A stretch of 64,000 bases of DNA from positions 5,026,220-5,090,219 of the forward strand of contig JASKMD010000024.1 in NCBI GenBank assembly GCA_030144725.1. Reading direction: 5' to 3'. The position numbers were made by a program, and so were the translations under genes. Numbering within the stretch: position 1 is the first letter of the stretch; every line of letters starts with the position of its first letter. Below, piece by piece: positions 52,423 through 64,000 of this stretch. This stretch comes from Haematococcus lacustris (taxonomy: Eukaryota > Chlorophyta > Chlorophyceae > Chlamydomonadales > Haematococcaceae). The notes under the pieces were generated by a model, which was not told the origin of the DNA, searched no databases, and saw only the letters and a program-made list of their open reading frames with translations.

Positions 52423-55400
52423 TCAGGTTCGCGCTATGCTGCGCGAGTCAAAGAATTCAAAATCAGGGTGCCGCAACCGCACCTCTTCAGCGCCCATCTG
52501 CCCCAGCAGCCGCAACCCATGGCCACGAGCCAGCCTCTCTGCTGTTGTCTGCAGCTCCGACAGATGAGCCTGAAACTGCAGATCCATCTGCTGTGCCTGC
52601 ACTTGCTGCCACCTAGGCTGGCCCGTGGGGGTCCAGGCTCCGTACCCCGCGCTGCCTGCTGCCTGCTGTGCCTCCTCCTGCCCTCGCAGCACGCTGGTGA
52701 CCTGGCCTCCTGGCCCATCCACCGTCAGCGGCTCCAGCCAGCGCTCCCCAAACATGTTATACCACTTCAAGCCCACAATGCCCACCGGGAGCACCTGCAT
52801 GGGCCGCTGCTGGCCGTCCTGCAGCGCAGCCAGCGTGTTCTGTATGCTTGCCACCAAGGGTGCAAAGCTGTGGAAGGTGAGGAAGCGGGCGTTCAGGGGC
52901 GCGTCTGGGATGCGGTATACGGGGTACCAGGCCACCGCATACCAAGACGCAGGGTGCAGGTCAGCGATGTGCATGGCGTGCAGCACACCACCACCTGACC
53001 CGGCCTGAGGGTCTGCCAGCTGGGCTGGTCCGGGGCCCAGGCCTGGAGTGCTGCTGGAGGCTGGGCCCCCACTGCCTGCGTCTAAGGACGGGCCGCGGCT
53101 GGGTGGCCGGCTGCTGCTGGCGCTGCTGTCTCCACCGCCTTGTGTGCTCCCAGCCAGCTGACGGTGCTGCCCAGGGGCCTGGGTAAGGGACTCTGACTCT
53201 GGGGAGGTGGCAGGAGCTGGGGCTGGTATGCCAGTGGCGGTGGTGGTGGTGGTGGTGGTGGTGGTGGTTGTTGTGCGGGGTGCGGCTGCTGCGGCTTGCT
53301 GGCGGGCCAGCAGGCTAATGTGCTCGTACAGGGGGTAGCGGTTGAATGGCAGCTCTGTCTCAAAGTGCTCGAACCGCAGGTGCATGTGTTTGGGCCAGCC
53401 CTCCGTGTCGCTGACATACAGGCGGCTGGTGCCTGGGTCCTGCAGCCAGCCAGCCGGGCAGCAGCAGCAGCAGCAGCAGCCCCTAGTGGCCAGTCGCCAG
53501 CCACACACAGCCAGCCCCACACTCACCAGACCAACGTCTTACATGGCATGTGCGTACGTGCAGCAGGTGTGCTGTTGCTGGCGTTGCTGCACTGGTCATT
53601 GAGCGAGCGAGCACTGCGCTGCACAACTGGAGCTGACCCTGCAGGCAGGTTTGATTGTCTGGCAGCGAGAGGGACCCACATGGAGCAGCTGGCTAGGTCG
53701 AGCTGCTGAGAGGTCTAGCGAGAGAGAGGCCTTCACATTGCCACCTCTGCCACCTTCATTACATGGCTGCCCTGATCTGCTGGAGGCTGGCTTCTCAGTG
53801 TTCGCTGCTGCCCCATGCTGCTGTTCGCAGACCAGCAGACATGCGCATGCACTGCACACACCCCTCCACACACCCCTCTCCACACACACCATTGCTCTGC
53901 ACAGCACTTCCTATCCGCCGCAGCCTAGCAGCTATAGCAGCAGTGCGTCAGGGTAGGGCAGCCCAGCGGGTGGCTGAGCATTACGGGCAGGGAAAGGCAG
54001 CGACGACCCACCCGGGGAGATGCAGCGGTGAAGAGCTGGATGGCCGACAGGTAGGGCACGAAGTAGCACAGGGAGGGGCCCCTGGCACCCCCTAGGGTGT
54101 AGACCTGCAGGGGCAGGGGCAGGGGGCCAGGGCAGTCACTGCCAGCAGGGGGGTCCACAAGGCCTGTCCAGCCAACAGTTCAGTTGCCCACCCAAGGTGG
54201 GTAGGGGGCTGTGGGTAGGTTGGAGAGCAGCACATGGGTTGCGGCCAGGGCTACTCAACATGGGGGCGAGGAAGGTAGGTTAGTTGGTTGGTTGGTTGGT
54301 TGGTTGAAGGCTGGTGTCATAATGATAGGGAAGGTGGGTGTCACAGAGCCTGTGGCTGACAGTGGCTACCCCATCAGGGTGGGGAGTACAGGCGCTTGAT
54401 GTGGACCTACAACTACACAGGCTGTACCACCAGCAACCGCAAAGCCCCCCAGTACAACAGACGGTGACAGTCACAAGGGGTCCCTGGTGGCAGCAGTCAG
54501 CAGCACGGCCTCAGCTCCAGCTGGTTTCCTGCTGGCTGCATGGTCTAGTCAACCATGTCATGGTGACGACCATGCTAGTCAACCATGTGGTGGTGACGGT
54601 GACAAGAAGTGTGGCCGCTGCAGTCCTGGCTGCAATCCACCCTGCAGCCCACCTCTCTCCCATACACGCTGGGCTCAGCGTAAAAGCGCCACACCGCGTC
54701 CAGCGTCAAGCTGCGCAGCGCCTGGGCCACAGGCTGGCCGCTGCAGTCCAAGGAGATCATGGGTGTCACCTGCACCATCAGCCGCTCCAGGTCGGAGGAG
54801 GCGGAGGGCTGGTGGGACAGCTGCTGCTGGGGCCCGGGTGCGGTGCAGGGCTGCACGCCGCCTTCTTGACCTGTCCCCCGGGTGTGGCTGGGCGCAGGGC
54901 GGGAGGAGGAGCGGGGCTGGGCTGCAGGCTGCTGGTAAGATAGCTGCTGCTGGGGGTGCTGTGGCGGCTGCGGCGGCTGCGGCTGGTGTTGGGGCTGCTG
55001 CTGCGAGATGGGCAACAGCAGGTCGTCCATGCTGCCCTTGCCTTGGCCCTTCACATAGGTGCCGTTGCGGCCTCCCGTAGGCCACTTGCCCACAGCAGCT
55101 GGGACAAGGCTGCTGTAACTGCTTCGACCGCCTTTATGACTGTGAGCAAAACCAGTGTCACGGCCAGGGGCAAAGCCACCCAGGCCACGCTGCTGATGTG
55201 CGCCTGCGCCCTTGGCAAGGCTGGCGCTGCCTGCCCCTGCCTCGCCCTGCTGCATGCCAGGGCTGTGGCTTGCAGGACCCTGCAGTGCCGCAGGCTGGGT
55301 GTTCAAACTGGCTGCACTGTAGCTGTGGCGGAGCCTGGCCTGGGGCCCCACGTCCGAGTCAAGCTGTGGCTGTAGTAGCAGCTGTGTTAGTGGGTAGGCA

Positions 55401-55852
55401 GGCAGACCCACTGGCCCGCTGTGCCCACTAGCATGCGGCAGCCCTGCCATGTCTATGCTGCTGTCCTTGGCCCCAGCTGCACCAACTGGCTGGAGGCTGT
55501 CGGGAAAGGCTGGACTGGAGCCGAGGCTGGAGGCTCGTTTGTGGTGCCCATTGGCCGTTGGGTACCAGGGCTGATTGCCGCTGTGGGCCCCATGCATCCC
55601 ATTCCTGATGCGGCCATTCACGCCCTTGCTGGTGGGTGGAAGCAGGCCGCTGCTGCACTCTGGTTGTGAGGGCTGGCGGGGCATGCTCTCCACCACTGTG
55701 CTACCCACTGCCTGGCTGCTGGGCTGGCAGTTATTGTGAGGGCCGGCAGCCTCCTGATGCCCAGCAGCGTGCCTCACTACAGGGCAGGCCAAATCTTTGG
55801 TCAGGCGGCTACCCAGCTTGGTGGGTGTTGCACAACAGCGAGGCGGCAGCAC
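52423..55852 (-). CDS. DUF789 family protein
   Basis: Three exons on the minus strand: about 55852-54653, 54104-54012, 53439-52423. The last two junctions are GT-AG and phase-consistent. The first exon is a long low-complexity region ending in the family start SSDLERLMVQVTPMISLDC and LTLDAVWRFYAEPSVYGRE. The second encodes CYFVPYLSAIQLF. The third encodes LRFEHFETELPFNRYPLYEH, then a polyThr/Ser/Pro insertion from an ACC repeat (53242-53272), LHPASWYAVAWYPVYRIPD, RFLTFHSFAP, and near the C terminus RHPDFEFFDSRS before the stop. These blocks in this order define the plant DUF789 family, whose biochemical role is not established. The true ATG is uncertain because the open frame begins at a GTG; an in-frame ATG near 55680 or an upstream exon are both possible. 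Confidence 0.85.
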
Positions 55853-56816
55853 AGATCACATTGTAATGGAGTGGCACTTGCACAATCCTACACGAGGTAG
55901 CACTAAGTGAACTGGTTGTTAAGGAGCAAAGGTGGACTCTTATGAATGTTAAGCTGCTAAGATGCAAATGCAGCTATGAGTGGGCAATGGCGCGGGCAAT
56001 CTGCTATCCTGGCCACCTTGGATGGAATTGGAGCTTATGTTGTCGCTAAGGCCGGCTTGCATGACCAGCGGCTCCATGGCAGGAGGCTGGTGCTGCTGCC
56101 GGCTGCTGGCTAACGTTTGTGACCACAACGACAGCTGCGTGTCATCCAGTGCTGGCGTAGGGCTGACGGCAGTGACAGACAGTGTTCCTACGCAAGGCAG
56201 CTGCCCTGCTGTGTCGATGTTGAAAGATTGCTCCTACAGGCAAGTACATGAGGATCTATTAGGAACAGCTGCATGACCCCATGACGGACGAAGCCAGATC
56301 ACCTGCTGCAAGTCTGATACAGCGCGTGACCCAGGCGCCTTGACGAGGAATCGAAACAAACAGGTCGCTTCCTGGTCTATCGCAGGAAGGCTGCGGCTGC
56401 CACGCTCTTAGGTTACGAGGTCGAGCGTGCAGAAAGGTCAAGAGCTAAAAGCTGCAGAGGTTGGCGCAAGCTGTCGCTGCTTCCAACTGCTCAAAGACGA
56501 GGTCTGCGATGCCCTGCGCGCGTAGAGGAGAAACGTCCATGGGACGTCTGTACTAACGTGTTGTGACCGTGCAGCTGTGTCCGGACCGGGGGTATCAGCG
56601 GCGATGGCGCAAGTGTGCACTCGGGTTCTCAGGCAATGCGTCAAGTTTTGCTGGTTTGCTCCTCCTGACAGGCCAGGGTCTGGGCTAAACTAACGCCACA
56701 CGGACTTGCGACACTTTATTTTTTCTCGCAAATGGGCAACTGTTCACGTAAAGAAGCGCAATGCGCTATCTGCAACAGTGTCTGATGCGCTGAGTGCACA
56801 CACCTTACTTCCGCCA
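55853..56816. other. Divergent intergenic region between DUF789 and the P-loop gene
   Basis: No gene recognised. The two genes are transcribed away from each other, so both promoters should lie here. No TATA box or other element was convincing. Confidence 0.45.
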
Positions 56817-58087
56817 ATGGCCACACCAACCCACAAGCCAATCCTGCTGTTGCTGAAGGGGCACCCTTGCGTGGGCAAGTCGTCCATAGCAGAGTAGGCT
56901 ACATTGCGCCACCATGCCTGATCCCAACAGCTGAAGTTTTAGATCAGGGCAAACTCACAGCTTCGATAGGTGTTTTATACAGGGGTGCTGCGGAGCAGTT
57001 GGGCTGGCCACTGGCAGATAAAGACGACGTACGGGACCAGCTGCAGTCATTGGCAGCATGGGTGGACGCGGCAGCCTTAAACACTGCTGCCTATTCATGC
57101 ATGTTCAGCTTTGCCTCCCGACAGCTATCCCTTGGCCTCAGTGTTGTCGTGGATTGCCCACTTGCACGCCTCCACCTCTACCAAACAGCACAAGAGCTCG
57201 CCAGACAAGTAAGCCTGGAGCCCCACCCTGCCGTCCTCACTGCCAGCCCCATGACACGTGTAAGCACCCCCATAGATGTGCCCACTGAAGCACAGTCACC
57301 AGCCACCTCCTCTCACTCCCCGTCACCCTGTAGCACACCACTGCCTGCAGCACGGCGCCAGAGTCTTGCTAGTGGAGTGTGCGTGCGCTGACGAGGCCAC
57401 CTGGAGAGCTCGGCTGGTGCAGCGCAATGCCTTGCAACCCCCTGCGGCCTGCCACAAGCCTGCCTCCTGGGCTGAGCTGACGAGCCTGATCAACAGGTGG
57501 GGGTTACAGGTGGCTGCCAAGCTGTGCTGCCAGGCTGTTGTCAGGCATGCCGCCCATCCCTGCAGCCAACACTTAAGTAGACAGCTGTGGAGCTGCTCAG
57601 CCTCTCTAACACTTCAGGAGTTCAGAAGGGAAGCCCCACACTATTCACACTGGCCATGTTAATGGCCAGGAGCTGCTGTTGTGCTGCTTGGCTCTTGAGG
57701 CTCCTCCTGTGCTTGCTGTCTGTCCCTGCTGCCCACCTCCCTACCTATGTTGAGTGGGCAGGAGTGAAGAAAGGAGAGCCAAGGGTGAGGGAGGCAGGGG
57801 TGGAGGGGCCAGTCTGGGGTGTTGGGGACTGGCGGCGAGGCAAGGGGCAGGGGCCTGCAGACTTGTCCCCCTCCCTTGTTTGTGGGCGTGCTGTGGGTAT
57901 GGCCTGCCTCGCCATCCTTCCCTTGCTGCCTGCTGTCGGCCTTTGCAGCTACGAGGGGTGCTGGGCGTGGAACCAGGCACTGCCCGACCTGCCCCAGCTG
58001 CGTGTGGACACGGCAGCTGTGGACGTTCAGGCGGCTGTAGCGATGGTGCTGCACTTTGTAGCACAACAGTGCTCTGCAACTGGCTAG
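56817..58087 (+). CDS. P-loop kinase-like NTPase (AAA_33 / zeta-toxin-like fold)
   Basis: Four exons with consistent phases and GT-AG introns: 56817-56893, 56983-57208, 57351-57496, 57949-58087. Product 195 residues. It opens MATPTHKPILLLLKGHPCVG with the Walker A motif GHPCVGKSS at residues 15-23. LGWPLADKDDVRDQLQSL follows, a typical second block in these small kinases. Then come a strand-like SVVVDCPLAR, VLLVECACADEATWRARLVQ (the lid/arginine region), and a C-terminal WAWNQALPDLPQLRVDTA. The family holds phosphotransferases of varied substrates and many plant members of unknown function; the substrate cannot be read from the sequence. It ends 131 bases from the convergent P5A ATPase stop codon. 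Confidence 0.88.
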
Positions 58088-58218
58088 TGATGGGTGCTGC
58101 CGCTGGCAGCGACAGTCGAGAGCACAGACGTGGAGAGGCTGAAGCCACGGCTCAGTGGCTGAGTCCAGGGGCCTGCATTGCCGGCCTGGGTCAGGGGGCT
58201 AGCGACTCTGGGGTGGCC

Positions 58219-61037
58219 CTACAGCTCCTTCTTTGCCTCCAGCCGTGACAGAGGGACTTTCTCGCCTCTCTTCCCTGGCAAGTACTGCATGTAGCCTTTC
58301 TCTGGTGGGATGGGTGCTGGGAAGATGCGGCGCAGGGCCTGCACAGGGATGGCCAGTCCACAGGGAGGCCCACAGTGCTCATCACAGCAGGGGCACACGA
58401 TGTAGTTGAGCTAGGCACATGCAGTGGATGTTGAACAGCCTGAATGCCAGTAGTGTGTGTAGTGTACTGCATGGCTGACAGGGCTGACGTAGCATACGTG
58501 CACATAGCTGGGGTATGCAATGACCAGCTGCCAACCAGAGGGGCAGTCAAGCAAGAATGCTCATGCTTATCAGTGCCTCCTAAGGTGCCAGCATGTTTGG
58601 TGTGCAGGGTAGGTGGAGGTAGAGTAAACAATTGCATACGCAGCTTGTGTAGGCTGTGCACACTCCCTCAGCTCACATTCTCCAGGCTGTAGTTGAAGAG
58701 GAACATGGCAGCGCCCAGGAACACCAGCCGCAGGCGGATGTGGTGCGGGATGACGACCATGCCAAACATCTCTCCCAGCCCTGCAGCGGTCACAGCAGCA
58801 CAACAACAGCAGCCCACATGTAAAGCAGGCGTGTCATGTGCACATAGATCTGGATTGGCAGGGGTGGGGCAAAAGTAGGGCAAGGACAGGGCTGCGCTGC
58901 AGGCTGTCAACTGCAATAGCCCTGCTGCCTTCCCAAGGATACGTACACAAAGCCTTCTCCCTGCCTGTCACCTCTATCCCTCGGCACAGCTGGCATCAGG
59001 AAGAGTAAGAGATGATTACCTGGGATGATGTCAAACAGCAAGAGCAGCAAGAAGATGGTCATCCACTTGAGCACGTTGAACATGGTCTTGTTCTCCAAGA
59101 TGGAGTTGTTGAAGGGGTGGCCCATGTAGTTGACCGTGAAGGTGGACAACTGTGGAGGCCAAGGCACGAAGGAGGGTGAGGGGTGAGCCGGCCCTGACAG
59201 CACTAGGGTCGTGGAGGGCTGCACACCTGCAACCTGTAAACAAGGGCTACCACCCACCATCACCGCGCTGGCCAGGGCTGCACCACTGCCCTGCTGCTGC
59301 TGTGCAGGTGCCACAGGGTGGGCTGGTCCTGGGTGGTTGAGAGAAGGGCTAGGGATGCTCACCCATGCTCCAGCCTTAGTGCTGGGTGAGGGTGGGTGGG
59401 TGGCGGGATGGGTGGTTGCCCACACCTGAATGAATGCCTCCACCATGTAGGTCACACTGTTTACGAGGTTGGGCTTGAAGGTGGCGTCAGCCTGCAGCCG
59501 GTCGCCCTCAGGCATCTCTGCCAGCGCCAGCTGGTACATGTACACCAGCAGGCCCAGGTGCACGCTGCAGGCAGACACACCACCAGCAGCCACCGCAGCA
59601 TAAGTGCCAACAAGGGCATGCCAAGGGTTAAGCTGAGCAGCGGCAGCAGCAGCAGGGATCTGAGCAGCAGCAACGTCGCTGACCCTGCATATATGTTGTG
59701 TCTTTAAAAACCCCGTGACTTCAACATGATCAGCAACCTGGTTTCCCTATATAAGGAAAGGAAGCCAGAGGGATAGCGAGGTACTCTCTTACAATAGAAA
59801 GTAATGCAGATGTGCTTCCCCGTTCACCTAAACTGTCCCAACAGGGAGATGAAGAAATAGGGCGTGAAGATGTTTGGGTGAGGGCGCACTGGTGACAGCG
59901 TGTCCTGAGGCTTGGCCTGGCTGATGAAGAAGAAGAGGGCAGCGGTCAGCATGCCGCTGGTGGTGGCCTGCTTCCGCACCCCAGCACAGCACAGCACAAC
60001 ACAGCAGTTGTGTTTGGTGCATGTCGGCAGCCTTCAGACCAGGCAGGCTGGATATGTGACAAGATGTGCTGCAGAAGGGCAAAGTGGGAGATGTCATTGT
60101 TGCGACAGCTGGTGGGTGGGGTGCCGGTGGCAGTGCTTCAAAAGGACCTGGGCATGGCATGGGATCCCAGCCTTGTGCCTGTGCCCGTGGTTGTGCCTGT
60201 GATTGTGCCTGTTGTTGTGCCTGTTGTTGTGCTTGTGCCTGTTGTTGTGATTCGGACCTGGGAGTCAGACAGCTTGACACCCTGCAGGTACATGACTGAC
60301 ATGCCATAGGCCGTGGAGAGGCAAAGGAGGCCCAGGATCTTGAACATCTGCAGGGCAGACCATTCGCAGAGCATGCAGCAGCCAGTGCCAGAGGTGACGA
60401 CAGTTGTGATGTGGCAGAGGCAGGGGCAGGAGGGAGCGCTCCTGCCTGCCTGCTCTTGTTTGCCCGCAAACCCACCGGTCACCCCACCATCCTGCCTGGG
60501 TCAGGGGCATGAGTGCACAACAGCCCCAGGGCAGGAGGCAGCAGCAGCAAACATGACGCCCACCCACAAGGGCACCATTACTTGCACCATCAGGTGCAGC
60601 AGCAGGCATGAGGCTCACATGCAGGGCCCATGACTAGTGCAGCAAGAGGGCAGCAGTGCGCACGAGGCTCAGCAGCGCAGGTTGTAGCAGTGTACGTCAG
60701 CACCGCTGAGTTTCACCACTGCGTGCATTGACTGCAGCAATGCTGGGCCCGGCGCCCTGACCTGTACGGTAGTGACCAGGGTGGAGCGGCCCTGCTTGAT
60801 GATGTCGGTGCAGGGCAGCACACTGGATGCCTTGGCGGTGAAGGGGGAGGCCATGGAGGCGTCACCTGGGCCAAGCCAGGAGGGGAGCACCACATGGGGT
60901 CTACAGTCAACAAGGGAGGGGAGCACAACAGGGGGTCGACAGGGGAGGGGGAGCACCAGCTGCAGGTCATGAAGACCAGTGGGCTTGTCAGGTGAGGGGG
61001 GGCAGTAGCACCAGGATGCTGGAGGCAGCAGCAGCTT

Positions 61038-61068
<31 letters not shown>

Positions 61069-64000
61069 GCCCTTCGTCAAGCCTTTCCAATGGCTACAGC
61101 AGCGGAGAACAACAACCACCACCCACGCACGCTAGCTTGGGAGGAAAGGGCTATCCCCTTGTTTACTCAGGTAGGGGGAATGTGGTGGACAGGGTTTGCT
61201 GAGTTTGTGGTGCAGGGCCAAGGCTTATGGCACACACACGCCACGGCAGTGTGCTGGCTGGGGCTGCTGGTCACCTGGCTTCAGCATGGGCACCTCCCCA
61301 GCTGTGTCGACCTCCATCTGGTCCATCCACTTGGCCATGTTCTCCATGGCAGGGGTGACCGGCCGTCCAGCAGCACGCATACGGTCCAGCATCTCCTGAC
61401 CTTGTGTTTTCCTGCACACCACGCAACCACCACCCTGGCCCACCTCTGGACCTGATGAGCTCGCACACACCAGTGTGCTGCAGCTGCTGCTCCTGCTTGG
61501 GGCTGCTGCTGGTCCTGCTGCTAAGCTGCTTGTGGCTGCTGCTGTTGTAGCTGATGAGGTAGCCACTGTCCCTAACATGGCAAGTGCTACTGTCGCTGTG
61601 GTGCTGCTGCTACTACCACTAAGTGCCATCCTGCATGGACCAGTGGCAGCAGTGGAAGAAGAACATCTGGGGAGTGGCAGCACACCCAGGGGACCCAGCT
61701 GCTGCCCCAGCTGCAGCCGTACCACACTCCTGGCAAAGCACTAGCAGGAGCAGCGCCTGCAGGGTGGGCTGCAGCAACACCAGAGGCGCTGGCTGACCAA
61801 GCTGGGGAATCAGCCACTTCCCTGCCCCCCAGCCCCCCAGCCCCTGCTGACCCTGACCCTCGCTGGCCCTTGCAGGGTGGCCTGCTCCAGGGTCATTTCA
61901 CGCACCCACTTTTTGGGTTTGCCGTCAGGCCCCAGGGCAGGTGGTGCGGGAGGCCCTGCCGCAACCATTGCGCCCGCCTTGGCCTTGCGCTTGCTGCTGT
62001 TCTCTGCCTCCAGCTCCAGCTTCTTGGCAGCCTCGGCTTTCTTAGCCTTCAATGCCTTGATCTGTGCAGGAGCACGACAAATGACTCACAGACAAGGCAC
62101 AGTGCTGTATAGAGCACACTGCTACACATTACATGCAGCACGACATGACTTGTGTGCGACCCCGCATGACCCTGCAAGCGTGCAGGAGTACAGAAGGTGG
62201 CAAAAGGGGTGGGGAGTGTAGCTAGAAGTCAGGGAACGTGGGTGGCTTACAGGTGATAAGGGTCAGGTTGAAGGAGAAGGGGCTTGCAAGGTAGTAGGCA
62301 TGCCCTCAGGGGAGCGGCCGAGAGGGGGACCCACCGCTGAGTCAGTGGCGGATAGGAGCGCCACGCCCACATGCGCTGCCTTGAGGCCGCCCACGTCGTT
62401 GGTGCCGTCACCGCACATGAGGGTGGTGCGGCCATGCGCCTTCAGGGTCACCAGCACCAGCTCCTTCTGCTCTGGACTGACACGTGCAAACACCTGCACC
62501 ACCACCACCACAACCACCACCACAAACACCATCATCACAACCACAAACCCCACCCCACCACCCATCAACAGTTGCAATCACAACATTGCCAGTGGCTTCA
62601 CTGGGCATTTAAGACACTGCAAGCACCTGCACAAACATCACCACCACGAATACCATCATCACCAAAATCATCCTTGCCGCAGCCATCAACATCTGCACTG
62701 AGACGTTGCTGTTTAGGTGTGGACAAGGCTGCTGACCACAAGCTTATTGCTGGACCAGGCCTAGCTGTTGTCGCTGGTTTCATACACACACAAGACGTAT
62801 TGGCTGGTATGGCTGCTTGGCATTGACACTCTTAATAACTTGCATGGTGGACCCTAGCTGGCCTAGCTGTGCAGTTGAACTGGTGCTGGTGAGGTGTGAG
62901 GGTTTTGTAACAAGGATGATAGGGGAGGGACGCTCTGGTGCAGGGTGCTCAGTATGCTGGGTGGCTTACCTGGCACAGGGGGATGAGCTGGGCGCTGAGC
63001 CCAATGCTCTCTGCATACGCCAGAGCATCGCCTGACACCGCCAGGTCATAGGCTGCTGCAGTGTCCAGCAAGGTGGTGAAGTCCCTGGAGAAGGGGATCT
63101 GTGGCAGGACAGGGTGACAAGGCAGCTAAGCCTAGTTGAAGCCAGGCTAAAACAGGTTTGCGCAGGGCAGGGCAGGGCAGGGCAGGGCAGGGCAGGGCAG
63201 GGCAGGGCAGGGCAGGGCAGGGCAGGGCAGGGCAGGGCAGGGCAGGGCAGGGCAGGGCAGGGCAGGGCAGGGCAGGGCAGGGCAGGGCAGGGCAGGGCAG
63301 GGCAGGGCAGGGCAGGGCAGGGCAGGGCAGGGCAGGGCAGGGCAGGGCAGGGCAGGGCAGGGCAGGGCAGGGCAGGGCAGGGCAGGGCAGGGCAGGGCAG
63401 GGCAGGGCAGGGCAGGGCAGGGCAGGGCAGGGCAGGGCAGGGCAGGGCAGGAGGGTAGTGTACAGGTGTGCTGAGTAAGCCCTGGCAACAGGCCTCACCA
63501 TGGTCTTTTCATCGGGGCTGACCCAGGCAAAGTCAGCATCAGTGTCTTGCACCTGCACCTGTAGGCACAAGGGAGCAGACAAGCAGCTGGTAGGCAGGAG
63601 GCCCATCTCCTCCTTGTTCTTGCCCAGCCTCATGCCCTCCCCTTGCTCAAGCACCTGGCCTGCCTTCCTGCCTGTTTTGCTGCTTACTCATTACTCCTTA
63701 CTTCACCTGTCCATACCTTCCTGCAGCCATGCCCACCTTCCACACCCTCCCCAGGATGACATCGGCAGATTTCCCAAGTACCCACCACCCAATGTTCATG
63801 AGCCAGCCTGCCTACTTAAGCCTCGTGCAGCCCTGCCCGCACCTTGCCCTTGCTGGGTCCGTGCACTGCCTGACCCTTCTCCTCAGCTCGATGCCCCAAC
63901 ACCAGCACATCCCTGGTCACGATGTGCACCTGATGTGCCGAGTGACAGGGCCAGCAGCAGGAGCTGGAGCAGCAGCAGGAGCTGGAGCAGCAGCAGGAGC
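58219..64000 (-). CDS. P5A-type ATPase (ATP13A1/Spf1-like), C-terminal half; runs off the window
   Basis: P5A ATPases are ER membrane proteins; the yeast and human members remove mis-inserted transmembrane helices. Exons in transcription order: 63843-63929, about 63500-63558, 62970-63098, 62335-62493, 62061 to about 61865, 61275-61411, 60762-60865, 60258-60347, 59828-59967, 59426-59564, 59020-59149, 58677-58780, 58219-58338. Recognised segments: [25 protein letters not shown] and [20 protein letters not shown] (hinge motif of the P domain); [50 protein letters not shown]; then six or so membrane helices including [20 protein letters not shown] and [14 protein letters not shown]. The product ends in a basic tail [10 protein letters not shown]. 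The DKTGTLT phosphorylation motif lies beyond the window. The join between 61865 and 61411 is unresolved. Introns carry long microsatellites. Confidence 0.92.
63166..63450 (+). repeat. (GGGCA)n pentanucleotide array, about 57 units
   Basis: Perfect pentamers for some 285 bases in the P5A ATPase intron between exons 63500-63558 and 62970-63098. The gene's sense strand is the C-rich one. Open frames across it on both strands are artefacts. Confidence 0.97.
63949..64000. repeat. 18-bp GAGCAGCAGCAGGAGCTG tandem repeat at window end
   Basis: At least two and a half units, running off the window. Probably intronic in the P5A ATPase gene. Confidence 0.8.

Noticed and set aside
63114..63488. Gly-Gln-Arg and Pro-Ala-Leu-Cys repeat ORFs
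   Set aside because: Six-frame artefacts of the intronic (GGGCA)n array.

Overview
The window looks like nuclear DNA of a green alga, most likely a chlorophycean of the Chlamydomonadales type. The genes are intron-rich with short GT-AG introns, GC-rich coding sequence and many CAG/CTG and G-rich microsatellites. The cellular genes include a plant-type ER oleate desaturase, a plant-type DUF789 protein and a P5A ATPase. About half the window is transposable-element sequence. The exon models come from reading splice sites by eye against remembered family motifs; no search was run.

Layout. 1-8559: repeats and a 7.4-kb terminal-inverted-repeat (TIR) DNA transposon (566-7972) with a coiled-coil/transposase-like gene and a nested TIR element. 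8560-14342 (+): a gene with two tandem nucleosome-assembly-protein (NAP) domains and a C-terminal membrane segment. 14343-16391: AT-richer spacer with two large hairpins. 16392-20795 (-): complete ten-exon FAD2 desaturase. 21230-28576: insertion made of a 1.6-kb Fanzor/TnpB-related element (B) and a 5'-truncated LINE whose reverse transcriptase holds a 0.9-kb in-frame hexamer array. A 1066-bp direct duplication carrying the FAD2 promoter and exons 1-3 flanks this insertion. 29643-31690: spacer with a degenerate tandem repeat.

31695-41528: a second copy of the TIR transposon, with clean 4-bp target duplications. Its gene is split by a nearly pristine Ty3/gypsy chromovirus (32907-39089) with 230-bp LTRs, a 5-bp target duplication and a gag TAG pol layout. 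41533-43890: repeat family C and a second, almost identical B element. 43894-45581 (+): unrecognised gene starting 3 bases after that B copy. 46007-46669 (-): another TnpB/Fanzor-like remnant. 46701-48616 (-): Q-rich hypothetical gene. 48617-52422: repeats, a third B fragment and a non-autonomous hAT-like element inserted in it. 52423-55852 (-): DUF789 gene. 56817-58087 (+): small P-loop kinase-like gene. 58219 to the window end (-): C-terminal half of a P5A-type ATPase, convergent with the kinase gene.

The cellular genes do not form a pathway. The main themes are nested transposition (LTR element inside a DNA transposon, hAT inside B, TIR element inside TIR element), a segmental duplication that copied the 5' part of FAD2, and one unusual cellular protein with two NAP domains and a membrane anchor.
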